From: Salvelinus alpinus
Lineage: Eukaryota > Chordata > Actinopteri > Salmoniformes > Salmonidae
Assembly: GCF_045679555.1 (NCBI RefSeq)
Contig: NC_092091.1
Location: forward strand, 76,429,938 to 76,493,937
Reading direction: 5' to 3'
Length of the DNA: 64,000 bases
Below the pieces are notes generated by a model, which had not been told where the DNA came from, ran no database searches, and saw only the letters and a program-made list of their open reading frames with translations. The first letter of the stretch is position 1. Every line of letters begins with the position of its first letter. The position numbers were made by a program, and so were the translations under genes. This document shows positions 46,893 through 58,515 of this stretch, one piece after another.

Positions 46893-47045
46893 TCATACAT
46901 GCCATTTAGCAGATGCTTTTATCCAAAGCAACTTATAGTCACGTGTGCAACCATTTCACATATTGGCCCCGGGAATCAAACCCACAATCCTGGCGTTGCA
47001 AACACTATGCTCTACAAACCAAGCTACAGAGGACCACACTACACT
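46893..47045 (-). mobile_element. tRNA-derived SINE
   Basis: On the minus strand 'tagcttggtttgtagagc' (A-box region) and 'gtgggtttgattccc' (B-box region) form a degenerate tRNA head. The plus-strand start 'gccatttagcagatgctttt' is the conserved core of a widespread teleost SINE. It is not a functional tRNA gene. Confidence 0.75.
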
Positions 47046-47295
47046 ATGTACAGGGCTGTATTCCGTCATCTGTCGTTTACTAGGGCCGACAGGCTAGGAT
47101 AAGTGGTCAGGGTGATGATGTGATGCTGCAGAGTGGGTGGATTTACAGTAGTCAATCAGGAAGTAGAACATATTTTATGAAGCTACAATGCTACATTTAG
47201 TGAATGTCTATTGGTTAAAAACATTGGTATTTTGGACTCCATGACGTGGCCCTTATCAAGTAGTGGTGTCCCTTCAGTGGAGCCAGGTGGGGAAT

Positions 47296-47392
47296 TGGCC
47301 AGAGTGGTGATGTCATGTTGTTCCAGAGTGGTGATGTCATGTTGTCCCAGAGTGGTGATGTCATGTTGTTCCAGAGTGGTGATGTGATGTCA
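47296..47392. repeat. 24-bp minisatellite, about 4 units (right copy)
   Basis: Same unit and same right flank as the 5.9-kb array at 1862-7800. Confidence 0.92.
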
Positions 47393-48185
47393 CAGATTTG
47401 GTACATCATTGCGCAAGTTAGGCTACACATCATGAAATATGAGACAAACGACAGACAGTAGCGTAGGCTACAAGTATCAAAATAGATTGAACGTGAATAT
47501 ATGATTGAAATAGGCCTATAACCTAATGTATTTATATTTGAATGCAGTCATCTTTGTATTTGTAGTCAACTTTGTTCTAAAGTTATTGGCACTCACAGAG
47601 AAATTGATAAAACGTGTGATTCTATGTTTAGCAGACATCTTCGGTGTGTGAAGTGACACGGGGAGCAACAAAACATTTAATGAAGCACTTAGCTGTTCTA
47701 CGTGTGGTCCGAGGCAGACCTTAGACTACGAGTCTTTTCAAGTGCAACGTTAATAACGACGGTTTTGGGAAACAGCTCGGATTAAATGTTCCTACAAAGG
47801 TTCTGAAGATGAACTTAGCCTTAAGATTATTTTGGGAAACCGGGCCCAGGCTAGTTTCACAGGCTACTAAACTACCTCCGTATCATAACAAAACAAATAT
47901 CATGAGTCACAAATGCAGCAGGAAAGCAGAGCTTTTTATTCATGCCAGAGAGATAAACCGGACACAAAAATTAAAACATCAATATTACAGTGCAAGTGAC
48001 ATGTTGAGAAATTTTACACAAGAAACATTCATTTTCATGGTGGGCTTGGGCACGTTCCCAGATGAAAACTTTGCAGATTCCTGCCAGATCTAACAACATC
48101 TGGATAGGTGTTAATAAATATATTATCTTTCCTTATCATATCATACAGCAATCTGACGCCCAATTGCGCCATCACTAGCTATGTT
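47393..48185 (-). repeat. Duplication block 3, right copy, with poly(A) signal
   Basis: Counterpart of 7801-7945 plus 9058-10080, without the LINE. The minus-strand AATAAA at 47935-47940 would end a transcript of the truncated VWA7 copy. Confidence 0.75.
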
Positions 48186-48186
48186 T

Positions 48187-48758
48187 CCATGAACGTGTCC
48201 AGTGATGTTTTATAGACATTTAGAAAGTTGCCTGCTACGACGCGTTTCCACTGAACGTGTCCAGTGATGTTTTATAGACATTTAGAAAGTTGCCTGCTAC
48301 GACGCGTTTCCACTGAACGTGTCCAGTGATGTTTTATAGACATTTAGAAAGTTGCCTGCTACGACGCGTTTCCACTGAACGTGTCCAGTGATGTTTTATA
48401 GACATTTAGAAAGTTGCCTGCTACGACGCGTTTCCACTGAACGTGTCCAGTGATGTTTTATAGACATTTAGAAAGTTGCCTGCTACGACGCGTTTCCACT
48501 GAACGTGTCCAGTGATGTTTTATAGACATTTAGAAAGTTGCCTGCTACGGCGCGTTTCCACTGAACGTGTCCAGTGATGTTTTATAGACATTTAGAAAGT
48601 TGCCTGCTACGACGCGTTTCCACTGAACGTGTCCAGTGATGTTTTATAGACATTTAGAAAGTTGCCTGCTACGACGCGTTTCCACTGAACGTGTCCAGTG
48701 ATGTTTTATAGACATTTAGAAAGTTGCCTGCTACGGCGCGTTTCCACTGAACGTGTCG
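48187..48758. repeat. 62-bp minisatellite, 9 units
   Basis: Units run from 'aacgtgtccagtgatg' to 'ctacgacgcgtttccactg', very homogeneous. They lie between the stop codon of the truncated VWA7 copy and its candidate poly(A) signal, and are absent from the left block. Confidence 0.96.
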
Positions 48759-49784
48759 ATAAAAACCGATGGACGTAATGACATCACACCTATAGGGTTG
48801 AATAAAAATGTTGTGGTTGAACTGTTTCCATGACCCATTTAGGCAAATTGGCAATTAATACATTGGTGACGGCCTGTATGCCCTCCAACCTATCTGTTTC
48901 ATGTCTCAGGCAAAAGCCAGCATGAATAGAATGCAAGAATTGACTGATATTTGTCATATTCTAATAATTATCATCATGTGCCAACGTATCGCCACGGTGC
49001 CATAGTGAAACTTGCACTCTAGTAGATCTGAAATAATTGGATGTTGAAACTTGTATCTAGCCAATCAGAAAAGCAAGGCGAAGCATTTCAGGGATTCTGG
49101 AAAGTCAGGACAAGGATCCTGCAAAGAAACGTTGTGTTTAAAGTTGAGAAATAGCTTTAGCAAGCAGTAGGCATTTAGAATGAAATGTAGAGGGGAGCTT
49201 TATAGTTAAGTGATAACATCACGTGCCCCGCGTTCCTTCCACATTGTTCGGCAATCATCATTTATATTTAAAAATATATATTTTCGTCATCGTTTGATGA
49301 AACAAAGAAAGTTTGAAAAAAGACAAAATCCACTCCTGTGGAATGGATAAAACGTTGTTGATCTTTAGAAAGCTAAGGCAAAGCACTCAATATAGGGTAG
49401 GGGAAACGTCTCGAGTGGCGCAAAAGGGAATATAATATTGCGGATAAAGTTCTGAAAGGCACATTTTCATGTGTACAACATCTAAAGACCTGCATCACTA
49501 TGCTGAGAGCTTTGCCGTTTCTGAAAGGACGTATTTGGGTGTTTATGGAGCCTTTGTTCAGGTTTTTTCAGAGCCCCATACGACACAACGAGGATGAGGA
49601 AGTGGTTTTGGTTTATCTGTTTGGGATAAGTTCTCAAAAACATGTGAAATCACAGAACAGGTATTCTGAACCCTTCTATAACATCCCATTTACATCAAAA
49701 ATAGAAATATGGTTGAGAAATGTATCTTCTCTTAAGTTTAAGAGGTAGTATCAGGTTGGCAGTCAGTCAGTCCATGAGGTTAAA
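48759..49784. other. Stretch 3' of the truncated VWA7 copy, no gene seen
   Basis: Could be part of the 3' UTR of the truncated copy or inserted repeat sequence. No recognisable domain in its short open frames. Confidence 0.45.
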
Positions 49785-49785
49785 A

Positions 49786-50188
49786 TCAGATAAGTAAGTC
49801 TCTGAGGGACGTAGTGAAGAGGGCAGAGACCAGCAGACACACCAACAGTGGGAGGGACAGAGCGAGGGAGGGCGGTCCCGCACTGCGGACGATGGAAAAC
49901 CGACAGGTGCCGACATTCATGGCCTTGTCCACCGCCACCAGCTCCACTGTCAGAGAGCAGCACGAAGCGTTGAACGCTGCTGCAACAACCGTCTGCTTTA
50001 GGTCCGTGTGGGTGAGGTCACCCGCTCCCTGGCGGTGTTTGAGGCTGGTGATGCCTGTGCCGTTGACGCCGTCGGTCATGTTGGCAGAGAGCTGCCAGAA
50101 GGCAGAGCTGCAGGCTGCTGGGTCAGCTGGGCAGTCGACCGATGACACGATGACCATCTCACACTGGGGAGGGGTGAAATCTGTCACC

Positions 50189-50231
<43 letters not shown>

Positions 50232-52595
50232 TGATTATCATGATGAGGGAGAAGTGGAGACAGCCCATAGAGTGGAGACGGCCCATATAGGTTAGACGGC
50301 TCATATAGTGGAGACAGCCCACATAGTGGAGACAGCCCACATAGTGGAGACAGCCCATATAGTGGAGACAGCTCATATAGTGGAGACAGCCCATATGGTG
50401 GACAAAGCTCATATTGTGGAGACAGCCCATATAGTGGAGACAGCTCATATAGTGGAGACAGCCCATATAGTGGAGACAGCTCATATAGTGGAGACAGCCC
50501 ATATGGTGGACAAAGCTCATATTGTGGAGACAGCCCATATAGTGGAGACAGCTCATATAGTGGAGACAGCCCATATAGTGGAGACAGCCCATATAGTGGA
50601 GACAGCTCATATAGTGGAGACAGCCCATATGGTGGACAAAGCTCATATAGTGGAGACAGCCCATATGGTGGACAAAGCTCATATTGTGGAGACAGCCCAT
50701 ATTGTGGAGACAGCTCATATAGTGGAGACAGCCCATATAGTGGAGACAGCCCATATAGTGGAGACAGCTCATATAGTGGAGACAGCCCATATAGTGGAGA
50801 CAGCTCATATAGTGGAGACAGCCCATATGGTGGACAAAGCTCATATTGTGGAGACAGCCCATATAGTGGAGACAGCTCATATAGTGGAGACAGCTCATAT
50901 AGTGGAGACAGCTCATATAGTGGAGACAGCCCATATGGTGGACAAAGCTCATATTGTGGAGACAGCCCATATAGTGGAGACAGCTCATATTGTGGAGACA
51001 GCCCATATAGTGGAGACAGCCCATATAGTGGAGACAGTCCATATAGTGGAGACAGCCCATATAGTGGAGACAGGCCATATAGTGGAGACAGGCCATATAG
51101 TGGAGACAGCCCATATTGTGGAGACAGCCCATATAGTGGAGACAGCTCATATAGTGGAGACAGCTCATATAGTGGAGACAGCTCATATAGTGGAGACAGC
51201 CCATATAGTGGAGACAGCCCATATAGTGGAGACAGGCCATATAGTGGAGACAGTCCATATAGTGGAGACAGTCCATATAGTGGAGACAGCCCATATAGTG
51301 GAGACAGTCCATATAGTGGAGACAGTCCATATAGTGGAGACAGCTCATATAGTGGAGACAGCCCATATAGTGGAGACAGCTCATATAGTGGAGACAGCCC
51401 ATATAGTGGAGACAGCCCATATAGTGGAGACAGCTCATATAGTGGAGACAGCCCATATAGTGGAGACAGCTCATATAGTGGAGACAGCCCATATAGTGGA
51501 GACAGCTCATATAGTGGAGACAGCCCATATAGTTGAGACAGCCCATATAGTGGAGACAGCTCATATAGGCCTCTCAGATCTCTAGTGTATCTTTATCTAT
51601 ACCTCTACTCTCTAGCATATCTACTATATCTGTACATATATCTGAGGTTACCTTGGTGACAACAGAGAGGCGCAGGACGGCATAGTTGGAGTCGGACGCC
51701 CCGGGGGCCACAGCCTCGATGGTTAAGGTGACATCTGTTCCTGAGGGTGTGTTGGCGGGCACCGTGATGGTCAGTTCACTGGTGGCGTTTCCTCCGGTGG
51801 TCACAGCGATGCTGATAAGATAGCATTAATTGTCAATACAAATTATGCCAAGAGAGGACAATATTTATTAAGGTTTTTGCCAGCATAGAGGAGAAGCTGA
51901 TTTTGAACAGATCTGTTTTGGTCCCTAATCTGTTTATGCTTAAATTGCTCCTATGGCCAATGTGTACAAACAGATCTGGAATCAGCCTCAGGCTTTGATA
52001 TTACAGCCCTGATCCCTACCTGCCGGGGACGTTCATGTTGAAGTCTCGGTCATTTCTGGCACTAATTTTGTAGCTGCCTCCAGTGGCATCGGTCATGACG
52101 GTGAAGGGAAGGGTGAAGGGTTTACCAGGCTCCATGCTTCTGTCCACCACGGCCTGAAAAGACAAGAAGAACATTGTTGAGGAGCTGTTGTGAGGTCCAC
52201 TTTTGAAAATGTCTATGACCATGGTTTTTATCTAACACTATCCCAACATGCAATATAGACTCCGTCACGATTTACAAATGAAATCCGATTTTCAATGTAA
52301 ACAGGAAGTGTGTCAGCATCACTTACCTTGATGGTAACCTTGGAGACAGACATCTGAGTGGTGGACTGTCTCTGGAACACGGTGGAGGAGACCACGTCTG
52401 TCCCGTTCAACAGCACCACAAACTCCCCCGCAGGGACCTTGGTTACCGTAACTAGGAACTCCCCGTTGCCCATGTCTTCCAGGGCCCCGCCTACGACCTC
52501 TGACCCTGACACTGTCACCAAGGCAATGTCAGCCACCTTGACAGAGGCTGGGCCCTTCCTGCCCAACACCGATACCAACAGCATGGCAGGCATAC
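49786..52595 (-). pseudogene. vwa7: Truncated VWA7-like paralog (exons 14-17 only)
   Basis: Exons 52595-52327 (269 nt), 52153-52020 (134), 51811-51652 (160) and 50187-49786 (402) have exactly the lengths and phases of exons 14-17 of the intact gene. All frames are open and the stop is in the same place. Exon 17 differs at about 19 of 402 bases (by eye). Homology continues rightwards only to about 53750, inside intron 13, and exons 1-13 are not found in the remaining 10 kb. It lacks the signal peptide and VWA domain. An in-frame ATG sits three bases into exon 14, so a short product is conceivable, but a non-functional partial duplicate is more likely. Confidence 0.85.
50241..51565. repeat. 18-bp minisatellite, about 73 units
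   Basis: Units 'gtggagacagcccatata' with c/t and tggtggac variants fill the intron between exons 16 and 17 of the truncated copy. The 425- and 592-codon open frames are artefacts of 18-bp periodicity; the minus-strand one runs on into genuine exon 17. Confidence 0.96.
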
Positions 52596-52740
52596 CTGGG
52601 AGGAGAGGAGGAACGGAGGGAAAGCGAGAGGAGGAAGAGTATAAGGATAGGGAGATAAAAGAGGAAGAGAGAGAGGAGGAAACATGCTCTTGAAGGGTGT
52701 GGCTACGTAACTGTTCTAGGTTCAGATACATTATGACAAA

Positions 52741-53345
52741 TTATCATGAATGACATTTTATGACTGATTAAAAGTAGCAATTATGTTTTGTGACTGATTA
52801 TAGGTAGTAATGACGTTTTGTGACTGATTATAGGGAGTAATGATGTTTTGTGACTGATTATAGGTAGTAATGACATTTTGTGACTGATTATAGGTAGCAA
52901 TGATGTTTTGTGACTGATTATAGGGAGTAATGATGTTTTGTGACTGATTATAGGGAGTAATGACGTTTTGTGACTGATTATAGGGAGTAATGATGTTTTG
53001 TGACTGATTATAGGGAGTAATGACGTTTTGTGACTGATTATAGGAAGTAATGATGTTTTGTGACTGATTATAGGGAGTAATGACGTTTTGTGACTGATTA
53101 TAGGGAGTAATGATGTTTTGTGACTGATTATAGGTAGTAATGATGTTTTGTGACTGATTATAGGGAGTAATGATGTTTTGTGACTGATTATAGGAAGTAA
53201 TGATGTTTTGTGACTGATTATAGGGAGTAATGATGTTTTGTGACTGATTATAGGGAGTAATGATGTTTTGTGACTGATTATAGGTAGTAATGATGTTTTG
53301 TGACTGATTATAGGGAGTAATGATGGTTTAAGGAAGATTATAGGT
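52741..53345. repeat. 30-bp minisatellite, about 20 units
   Basis: Units 'gtaatgatgttttgtgactg' plus 'attataggga'. Lies in the intron 13 relic of the truncated copy. The matching place in the intact gene (about 22905) has a single unit-like 'tatgactatgattaagtagg', so the array is specific to this copy. Confidence 0.96.
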
Positions 53346-53599
53346 AGTAAGACTTGTTATATTTATGAAAGGTAAAGGTCTCTTTTACAAGGGATCCCTG
53401 CATGACAACAATTGCACAATCAAGGCAGCATGGGAGCATAGGAAATACACTAACACATGCTTTTTAAATACAAAACATGAATCATGAAAAACAACCACTT
53501 TGCTCAGTAGAGTTCCTCAACCAACAATCTGAGTCGCCCGAAGGGCACCAACGCATCCATCTGTACAGTGTTCTGAAGACTGAAGGAAGGAATGTCAAG

Positions 53600-53750
53600 A
53601 GTTATCAAGAGCAGGTCATACAGTACCTGTGATATGTTTATAGGTAAATGCAGTTTTTGCAAATTGACTTTATAAATGAACAGAATGCAATGTTTTGACC
53701 TACAATACATCAAAAAGGACCAGCCTACCTTCCGATAGAGAATGCAGTGA
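53600..53750. repeat. End of VWA7 duplication (intron 13 relic)
   Basis: 'gaacagaatgcaatgtttt' to 'ccagcctaccttccgatag' matches 22940-23010 in intron 13. Similarity stops here, giving the right breakpoint. Confidence 0.75.
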
Positions 53751-54487
53751 ATGCAGTTTCCTAAATGTATTTTACACTGCTAATTTGTCAGAACAGAAAA
53801 ATATTTAGAGCCTTTCTACCTGTTTTTTCACTCTTATTCCTAACTTAATCCGCCAAAACAACCTATGACATTGGTACCAAGCCAGGCACTAACGCGTCTC
53901 TCTCTCCTAACTGAATGAATGACCAATGGGTGATAATTTTTCACCCTACTTCACAATTGAACTTATATTAGGCCTAGCTGAATAATGAGGGTGAATAAGT
54001 TGATTTCATTTAGAAAAACAATAGTTGAATGATGAGTTTGTGTTATGCCTATTTATCAGCAGAAAATTATTTGACCATGCGCCTTAGGTGTGGACACCAT
54101 TCTCTTTTAATTTTTTATTTGTAAAAATAAGCTGTTATGGGACTGTTTTATATTACTAATCAAATGTATTGTAAAGGGAAACGAAGACATGATACATGTT
54201 GCAGTAGGCCTTTAGAATAATGCTAAACATATATATCCTTGACTCTATCCAGCGAAGCAATTGATGCCAGCCTACTGAATGAGTGACACATGGATGGAAC
54301 AGGCAGTAACTGTGCACCTTACTTCACAATAGATTTTAAATGAGGCCTAACTGAATGGTAAGGAGGGTGAGGAGGAGGTTGGTTTAATTTAATAGTGTAG
54401 TGATGAGTTGAATGATGAAAATGAAACAGTACGCCGGACATGTCTATGGGTGAACTCAAAGCATTGATTGCACTCTTGTATGTCCGT
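53751..54487. other. Non-genic stretch, nothing recognised
   Basis: No coding sequence or known repeat is recognised. Two diverged, related segments (about 53880-53990 and 54240-54350, 'ccagcctactgaatgag' and 'ttcacaat' motifs) suggest an old tandem duplication. Confidence 0.4.
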
Positions 54488-55290
54488 GGAGCATATGGCG
54501 GAGAGAGCATGGAGGTGGAGTCATTTTGGTCTGATAGCTACGTATGGCGGACAGAGCATGGAGGTGGACTCATTTAGGTCTGATAGCTATGTATGGCGGA
54601 GAGAGCATGGAGGTGGACTCATTTAGGTCTGATAGGTACGTATGGCGGAGAGAGCATGGAGGTGGACTCATTTAGGTCTGATAGCTACGTATGGCGGACA
54701 GAGCATGGAGGTGGACTCATTTAGGTCTGATAGGTACGTATGGCGGAGAGAGCATGGAGGTGGACTCATTTAGGTCTGATAGCTACGTATGGCGGAGAGA
54801 GCATGGAGGTGGACTCATTTAGGTCTGATAGGTACGTATGGCGGAGAGAGCATGGAGGTGGAGTCATTTAGGTCTGATAGGTACGTATGGCGGAGAGAGC
54901 ATGGAGGTGGAGTCATTTTGGTCTGATAGCTACGTATGGCGGAGAGAGCATGGAGGTGGACTCATTTAGGTCTGATAGGTACGTATGGCGGAGAGAGCAT
55001 GGAGGTGGACTCATTTAGGTCTGATAGCTACGTATGGCGGAGAGAGCATGGAGGTGGACTCATTTAGGTCTGATAGGTACGTATGGCGGAGAGAGCATGG
55101 AGGTGGACTCATTTAGGTCTGATAGCTACGTATGGCGGACAGAGCATGGAGGTGGACTCATTTTGGTCTGATAGGTACGTATGGCGGAGAGAGCATGGAG
55201 GTGGAGTCATTTTGGTCTGATAGCTACGTATGGCGGACAGAGCATGGAGGTGGAGTCATTTTGGTCTGATAGCTACGTATGGCGTGGACT
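54488..55290. repeat. 49-bp minisatellite, about 16 units
   Basis: Units 'gtatggcggagagagcatgg' plus 'aggtggactcatttaggtc'. It abuts the piggyBac relic. Confidence 0.95.
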
Positions 55291-55294
55291 TTTT

Positions 55295-56070
55295 CCCGAG
55301 AGACCATGCCACGCAACCGCTTCAGAGAGTCCCGGTGAGCGACTGTCTGAGACTGTGGTTTTGAGACTCGTGTAGCCTTACATGGGCAAAGGTAGAAATG
55401 TGACTATGGACAACTTCTTCACATCAATTTCCCTGGCAGAAAATTTGATCGCAAAGAAGAATAGGCTGCTCGGAACAATGAACAAACAAAGGAGGGAGCT
55501 GCCCCCCTCTGCGCAAACACAACATACCAGCAGAGATGTCCTCCACATCAGTGATGGAGAGTGGTAAAGCAACACTCACGGTGTGCAGGTGGTAAAGAAA
55601 TAAGAGTGTTTGCATCTTCAGCACCAGGCATCCCACTGTTGCCATTGGCAGTGACCAGAAGAAGAATACGGAGACATTGACAGATTACAATACACAAAGC
55701 TATGTATCTCTTCCATATACAGATAGCCAAACACCAAATATTATATTACATTCATATTATTGTTATTGTTAGTATTATTATATCATTCTAAAATTGTCTA
55801 TTCTATTTTATTTAATGCAATAGGTTGGTGTGGATGCACTCGACCAGATGGCAAGACTGTACTCTGTAAAAGGACGTACTCGTCGCTGGCCTGTTGAGGT
55901 GTTCTACAACGTGCTCGACATGACTGCTATCAACGCGCACGTATTGTACAAACAATGCCTCGACAAGACAGTCAGCAAGAGAGATTTCATCATGGATCTG
56001 GCGATCTGGCATGTGTGCTTCGTGAGAACCACATGAACGCTAAGTAAGAAGCTACAGCCGCCTAGCAGGC
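55295..56070 (+). pseudogene. piggyBac-type transposase relic
   Basis: The reading ETVVLRLV-stop-PYMGKGRN is followed by TMDNFFTSISLAENLIAKK, LLGTMNKQRRELPPSA, then after a frame change RHPTVAIGSDQKKN, and finally VGVDALDQMARLYSVKG with RRWPVEVFYNVLDMTAINAH (55820-55940). These are the conserved C-terminal catalytic-domain blocks of piggyBac/PGBD proteins, including the Asp of TMDNFF and of GVDALDQM. A stop and a frameshift show decay. About 120 AT-rich bases before GVDALDQM end in 'aatgcaatag' and could be an intron. The N-terminal half is replaced by the 49-bp array. Confidence 0.85.
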
Positions 56071-56423
56071 TGCCAAGGTCGCAGCGTGTCCTGCTCTCCC
56101 TCTTCCCCAAGCACCCCAGCCCCCACTGGGAAAAAGAAGACAGACTGCCAAGGCCGCAGCGTGTCCTGCTCTCCCTCTTCCCCAAGCACCCCAGCCCCCA
56201 CTGGGGAAAAGAAGACAGACTGCCAAGGCCGCAGCGTGTCCTGCTCTCCCTCTTCCCCAAGCACCCCAGCCCCCACTGGGGAAAAGAAGACAGACTGCCA
56301 AGGCCGCAGCGTGTCCTGCTCTCCCTCTTCCCCAAGCACCCCAGCCCCCACTGGGGAAAAGAGAGACAGACTGCCAAGGCCGCAGCGTGTCCTGCTCTCC
56401 CTCTTCCCCAAGCACCCCAGCTC
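56071..56423. repeat. 75-bp tandem repeat from the piggyBac C-terminus, about 5 units, cut by a gap
   Basis: Units encode TGKKKTDCQGRSVSC-like peptide in frame, resembling the start of the Cys-rich C-terminal domain of piggyBac transposases. The array runs into the assembly gap, so its true length is unknown. Confidence 0.85.
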
Positions 56424-56523
56424 NNNNNNNNNNNNNNNNNNNNNNNNNNNNNNNNNNNNNNNNNNNNNNNNNNNNNNNNNNNNNNNNNNNNNNNNNNNNN
56501 NNNNNNNNNNNNNNNNNNNNNNN
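56424..56523. other. Assembly gap (100 N)
   Basis: Exactly 100 N, the usual placeholder for a gap of unknown size, located in a tandem array. Confidence 0.99.
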
Positions 56524-56935
56524 GGAGCCATGACCAGCCTTTCAAAGCACTTCATGGCTCATGGCTACAGACGTGAACTTTTTTGGTAGATAATGTGGTA
56601 TACAGCTTATCATGAGGTATTCTACCTATGTCGAGAAATACCTCGAGACTTCTTTAATATTAGACATCGCGCACCAGCAGTTGACAAATAGACACACACC
56701 CCCGCCCCTTGTCTTCCCAGACGTAGCTGCTCTGTCCTGCCGATACACGGAGAAGCCAGTCAGCTTTAAATGATCTGTCGTTCAGCCATGTCTCAGTGAA
56801 ACATAAAATATCACAGTTTTTAATGTCCCGTTGGTAGGATAGTCTTAGTCGTAGATCGTCCAGTTTGAATTCAAATGATTGCATGTTGGCCAATAATACT
56901 GAGGGTAGCGGTGGTTTACCTACTCGTCTGCGAAT
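56524..56935 (-). mobile_element. LINE fragments (RT start and endonuclease)
   Basis: The minus strand reads SFEFKLDDLRLRLSYQRD then CDILCFTETWLND, an apurinic-type endonuclease block of an L2/Rex-like LINE (56660-56890). A MKCFERLV RT-like piece lies at 56530-56555. The two are rearranged relative to each other across the gap. Confidence 0.7.
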
Positions 56936-56959
56936 TCATGGTCAAATTGCTGCAAAAAA

Positions 56960-57650
56960 ACAGTACTAAAAGGACACCAATAAGAAGAAGAGACTTGCTT
57001 GGGCAAAGAAACACAAGCAATGGACATTAGACTGGTGGAAATCTGCCCTTTGGTCTGATGAGTCCAAATTTGAGAGTTTTGGTTCCAACCGCAGTGTCTT
57101 TATGAGACGCGGAGTAGGTGAATGGATGATCTCCGCATGTGTGCTTCCCACCGTGAAGCATGGAGGAGGTGGTATGATGGTGCTTTGCTGGTGACACTGT
57201 CTGTGATTAATTTAGAAAGGGCTATTTGACCAAGAAGGAGAGTGATAGAGTGCTGCATCAGATAACCTGGCCTACACAATCACCCGACCTCAACCCAATT
57301 GAAATGGTTTGTAATGAGTTGAACCGTAGAGTGAAGGTAAAGCAGACAACAAGTGCTCACCACACGTGGGAAGTCCTTCAAGACTGTTGGAAAAGCATTC
57401 CAGGTGAAGCTGGTTGAGAGAATGCCAAGAGTGTGCAAAGCTGTCAAGGCAAAGGGTGGCTACTTTGAAGAATATCAAATATAAAATATTTTTTGATTTG
57501 TTTAACACTTTTTTGGTTACTACATGATTCCATATGTGTTATTTCATAGTTTTGGTGTCTTCACTGTCATTCTAAAATGTTGAAAATAGTAAAATAAATA
57601 AATAAAAACCCTTAAATTAGTAGGAGTGTCCAAACTTTTGACTGGTACTA
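56960..57650 (+). mobile_element. Tc1-like transposon, 3' half
   Basis: The plus strand carries 'ggtctgatgagtccaaattt' (transposase DESK region), 'aagcatggaggaggtggtat' (HGGG), 'tacacaatcacccgacctc' (SPDLNPIE) and the family's terminal sequence ending 'ccaaacttttgactggtac'. The 5' half is missing and frames are broken. Confidence 0.88.
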
Positions 57651-57679
57651 TGTGTGTGTGTGTATATATATATATATTA

Positions 57680-58197
57680 TAGTGTACAAAACATTAGGAA
57701 CACCTTGCTAATATTGATTTGCAACCCCATTTTGCCCTTCAGAACAGCATTCATTTGTCTGGGGCATGGACTCTACAAAGTGTTGAAAGTGTTCCACAGG
57801 GATGCTGGCCCATGTTGAATCCAATGCAACCCACAGTTGTGTGAAGTTGGCTGGATATCCTTTGGGTGGTGGACCATTCTTGATACACACGGGAAACTGT
57901 TGAGCATGAAAAACCCAGCAGCATTGCAGTTCTGGACACACTCAAACCGGTGCGCCTGGCACCTACTACCATACCCATCAAAGGCACTTCAATATTTTGT
58001 CTTGCCCATTCACCCTCTGAATAGGATACATACACAATCCATGTCTCAAGGCTTAAAAATCCACATTTAACCTGTGTCACCCCCTTCATCGACACTTATT
58101 AAAGTGGATTTAATAAGTGACATTAATTAGGGGAAATAGATTTCACCTGGTTAGTCTGTCATGGAAAGAGCAGGTGTTCCTAATGTTTTATACACTC
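57680..58197 (-). mobile_element. Non-autonomous Tc1-like element with 24-bp inverted ends
   Basis: The ends 57682-57705 and 58172-58195 are complementary at 23 of 24 positions (gtgtacaaaacattaggaac ...). The minus strand retains an HTH-like transposase piece ([20 protein letters not shown]) without catalytic residues. It lies just inside the intron next to the exon at 58233. Confidence 0.85.
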
Positions 58198-58232
58198 ATT
58201 GTAGATATGTGTTTTGATGTCTCTCTCGTCAC

Positions 58233-58515
58233 CTGTCTGTGAGGTTCCAGAGCTTCTCTCCCTGGCTTCTTCGTTAGCTCTCCCACAGTCCGCACACTTC
58301 CCCGTTCGGCCTACCTCTCTGTCCCTATCCCTGCGTCTGTTCTCCGACCACTGCAGCCGCTTTTTCAGTGACTCGACCTGCTCCCGGCTGCAGGACATCT
58401 CCTTCAGGAAGCTATCGTCCACCAGCCTGGTGATCTCGTACATAGCAGCCTTGAATACCGTCTCCATGACTCCGGAGAGCTGAGACTGGAAGGTTACGAT
58501 GGCTTCAGACATCAT
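58233..58515 (-). CDS. First coding exon of a teleost zinc-finger-type protein (partial or orphan)
   Basis: Starts MMSEAIVTFQSQLSGVMETV and continues AAMYEITRLVDDSFLKEMSC, a coiled-coil REQVESLKKRLQWSENRRR, then a CADCGRAN Cys pair. I recognise this as the N-terminal exon of a large salmonid C2H2 zinc-finger family; DNA-binding fingers would be in later exons. The donor is AGACAG|GTGACG, phase 1, the same phase as the related exon at 61576. No downstream exon was found on the minus strand in this window, so it may be an orphan exon or have a long, transposon-filled intron. Confidence 0.7.

Noticed and set aside
46893-47045. tRNA gene on the minus strand
   Set aside because: The tRNA-like head is degenerate and attached to a SINE body; it cannot fold to a complete cloverleaf as read.
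49786-51564. 592-codon minus-strand frame as one protein (CLHYMG repeats plus VWA7 tail)
   Set aside because: The first 450 codons are the intronic 18-bp array; only the last 133 residues are a real exon, preceded by its own splice acceptor.
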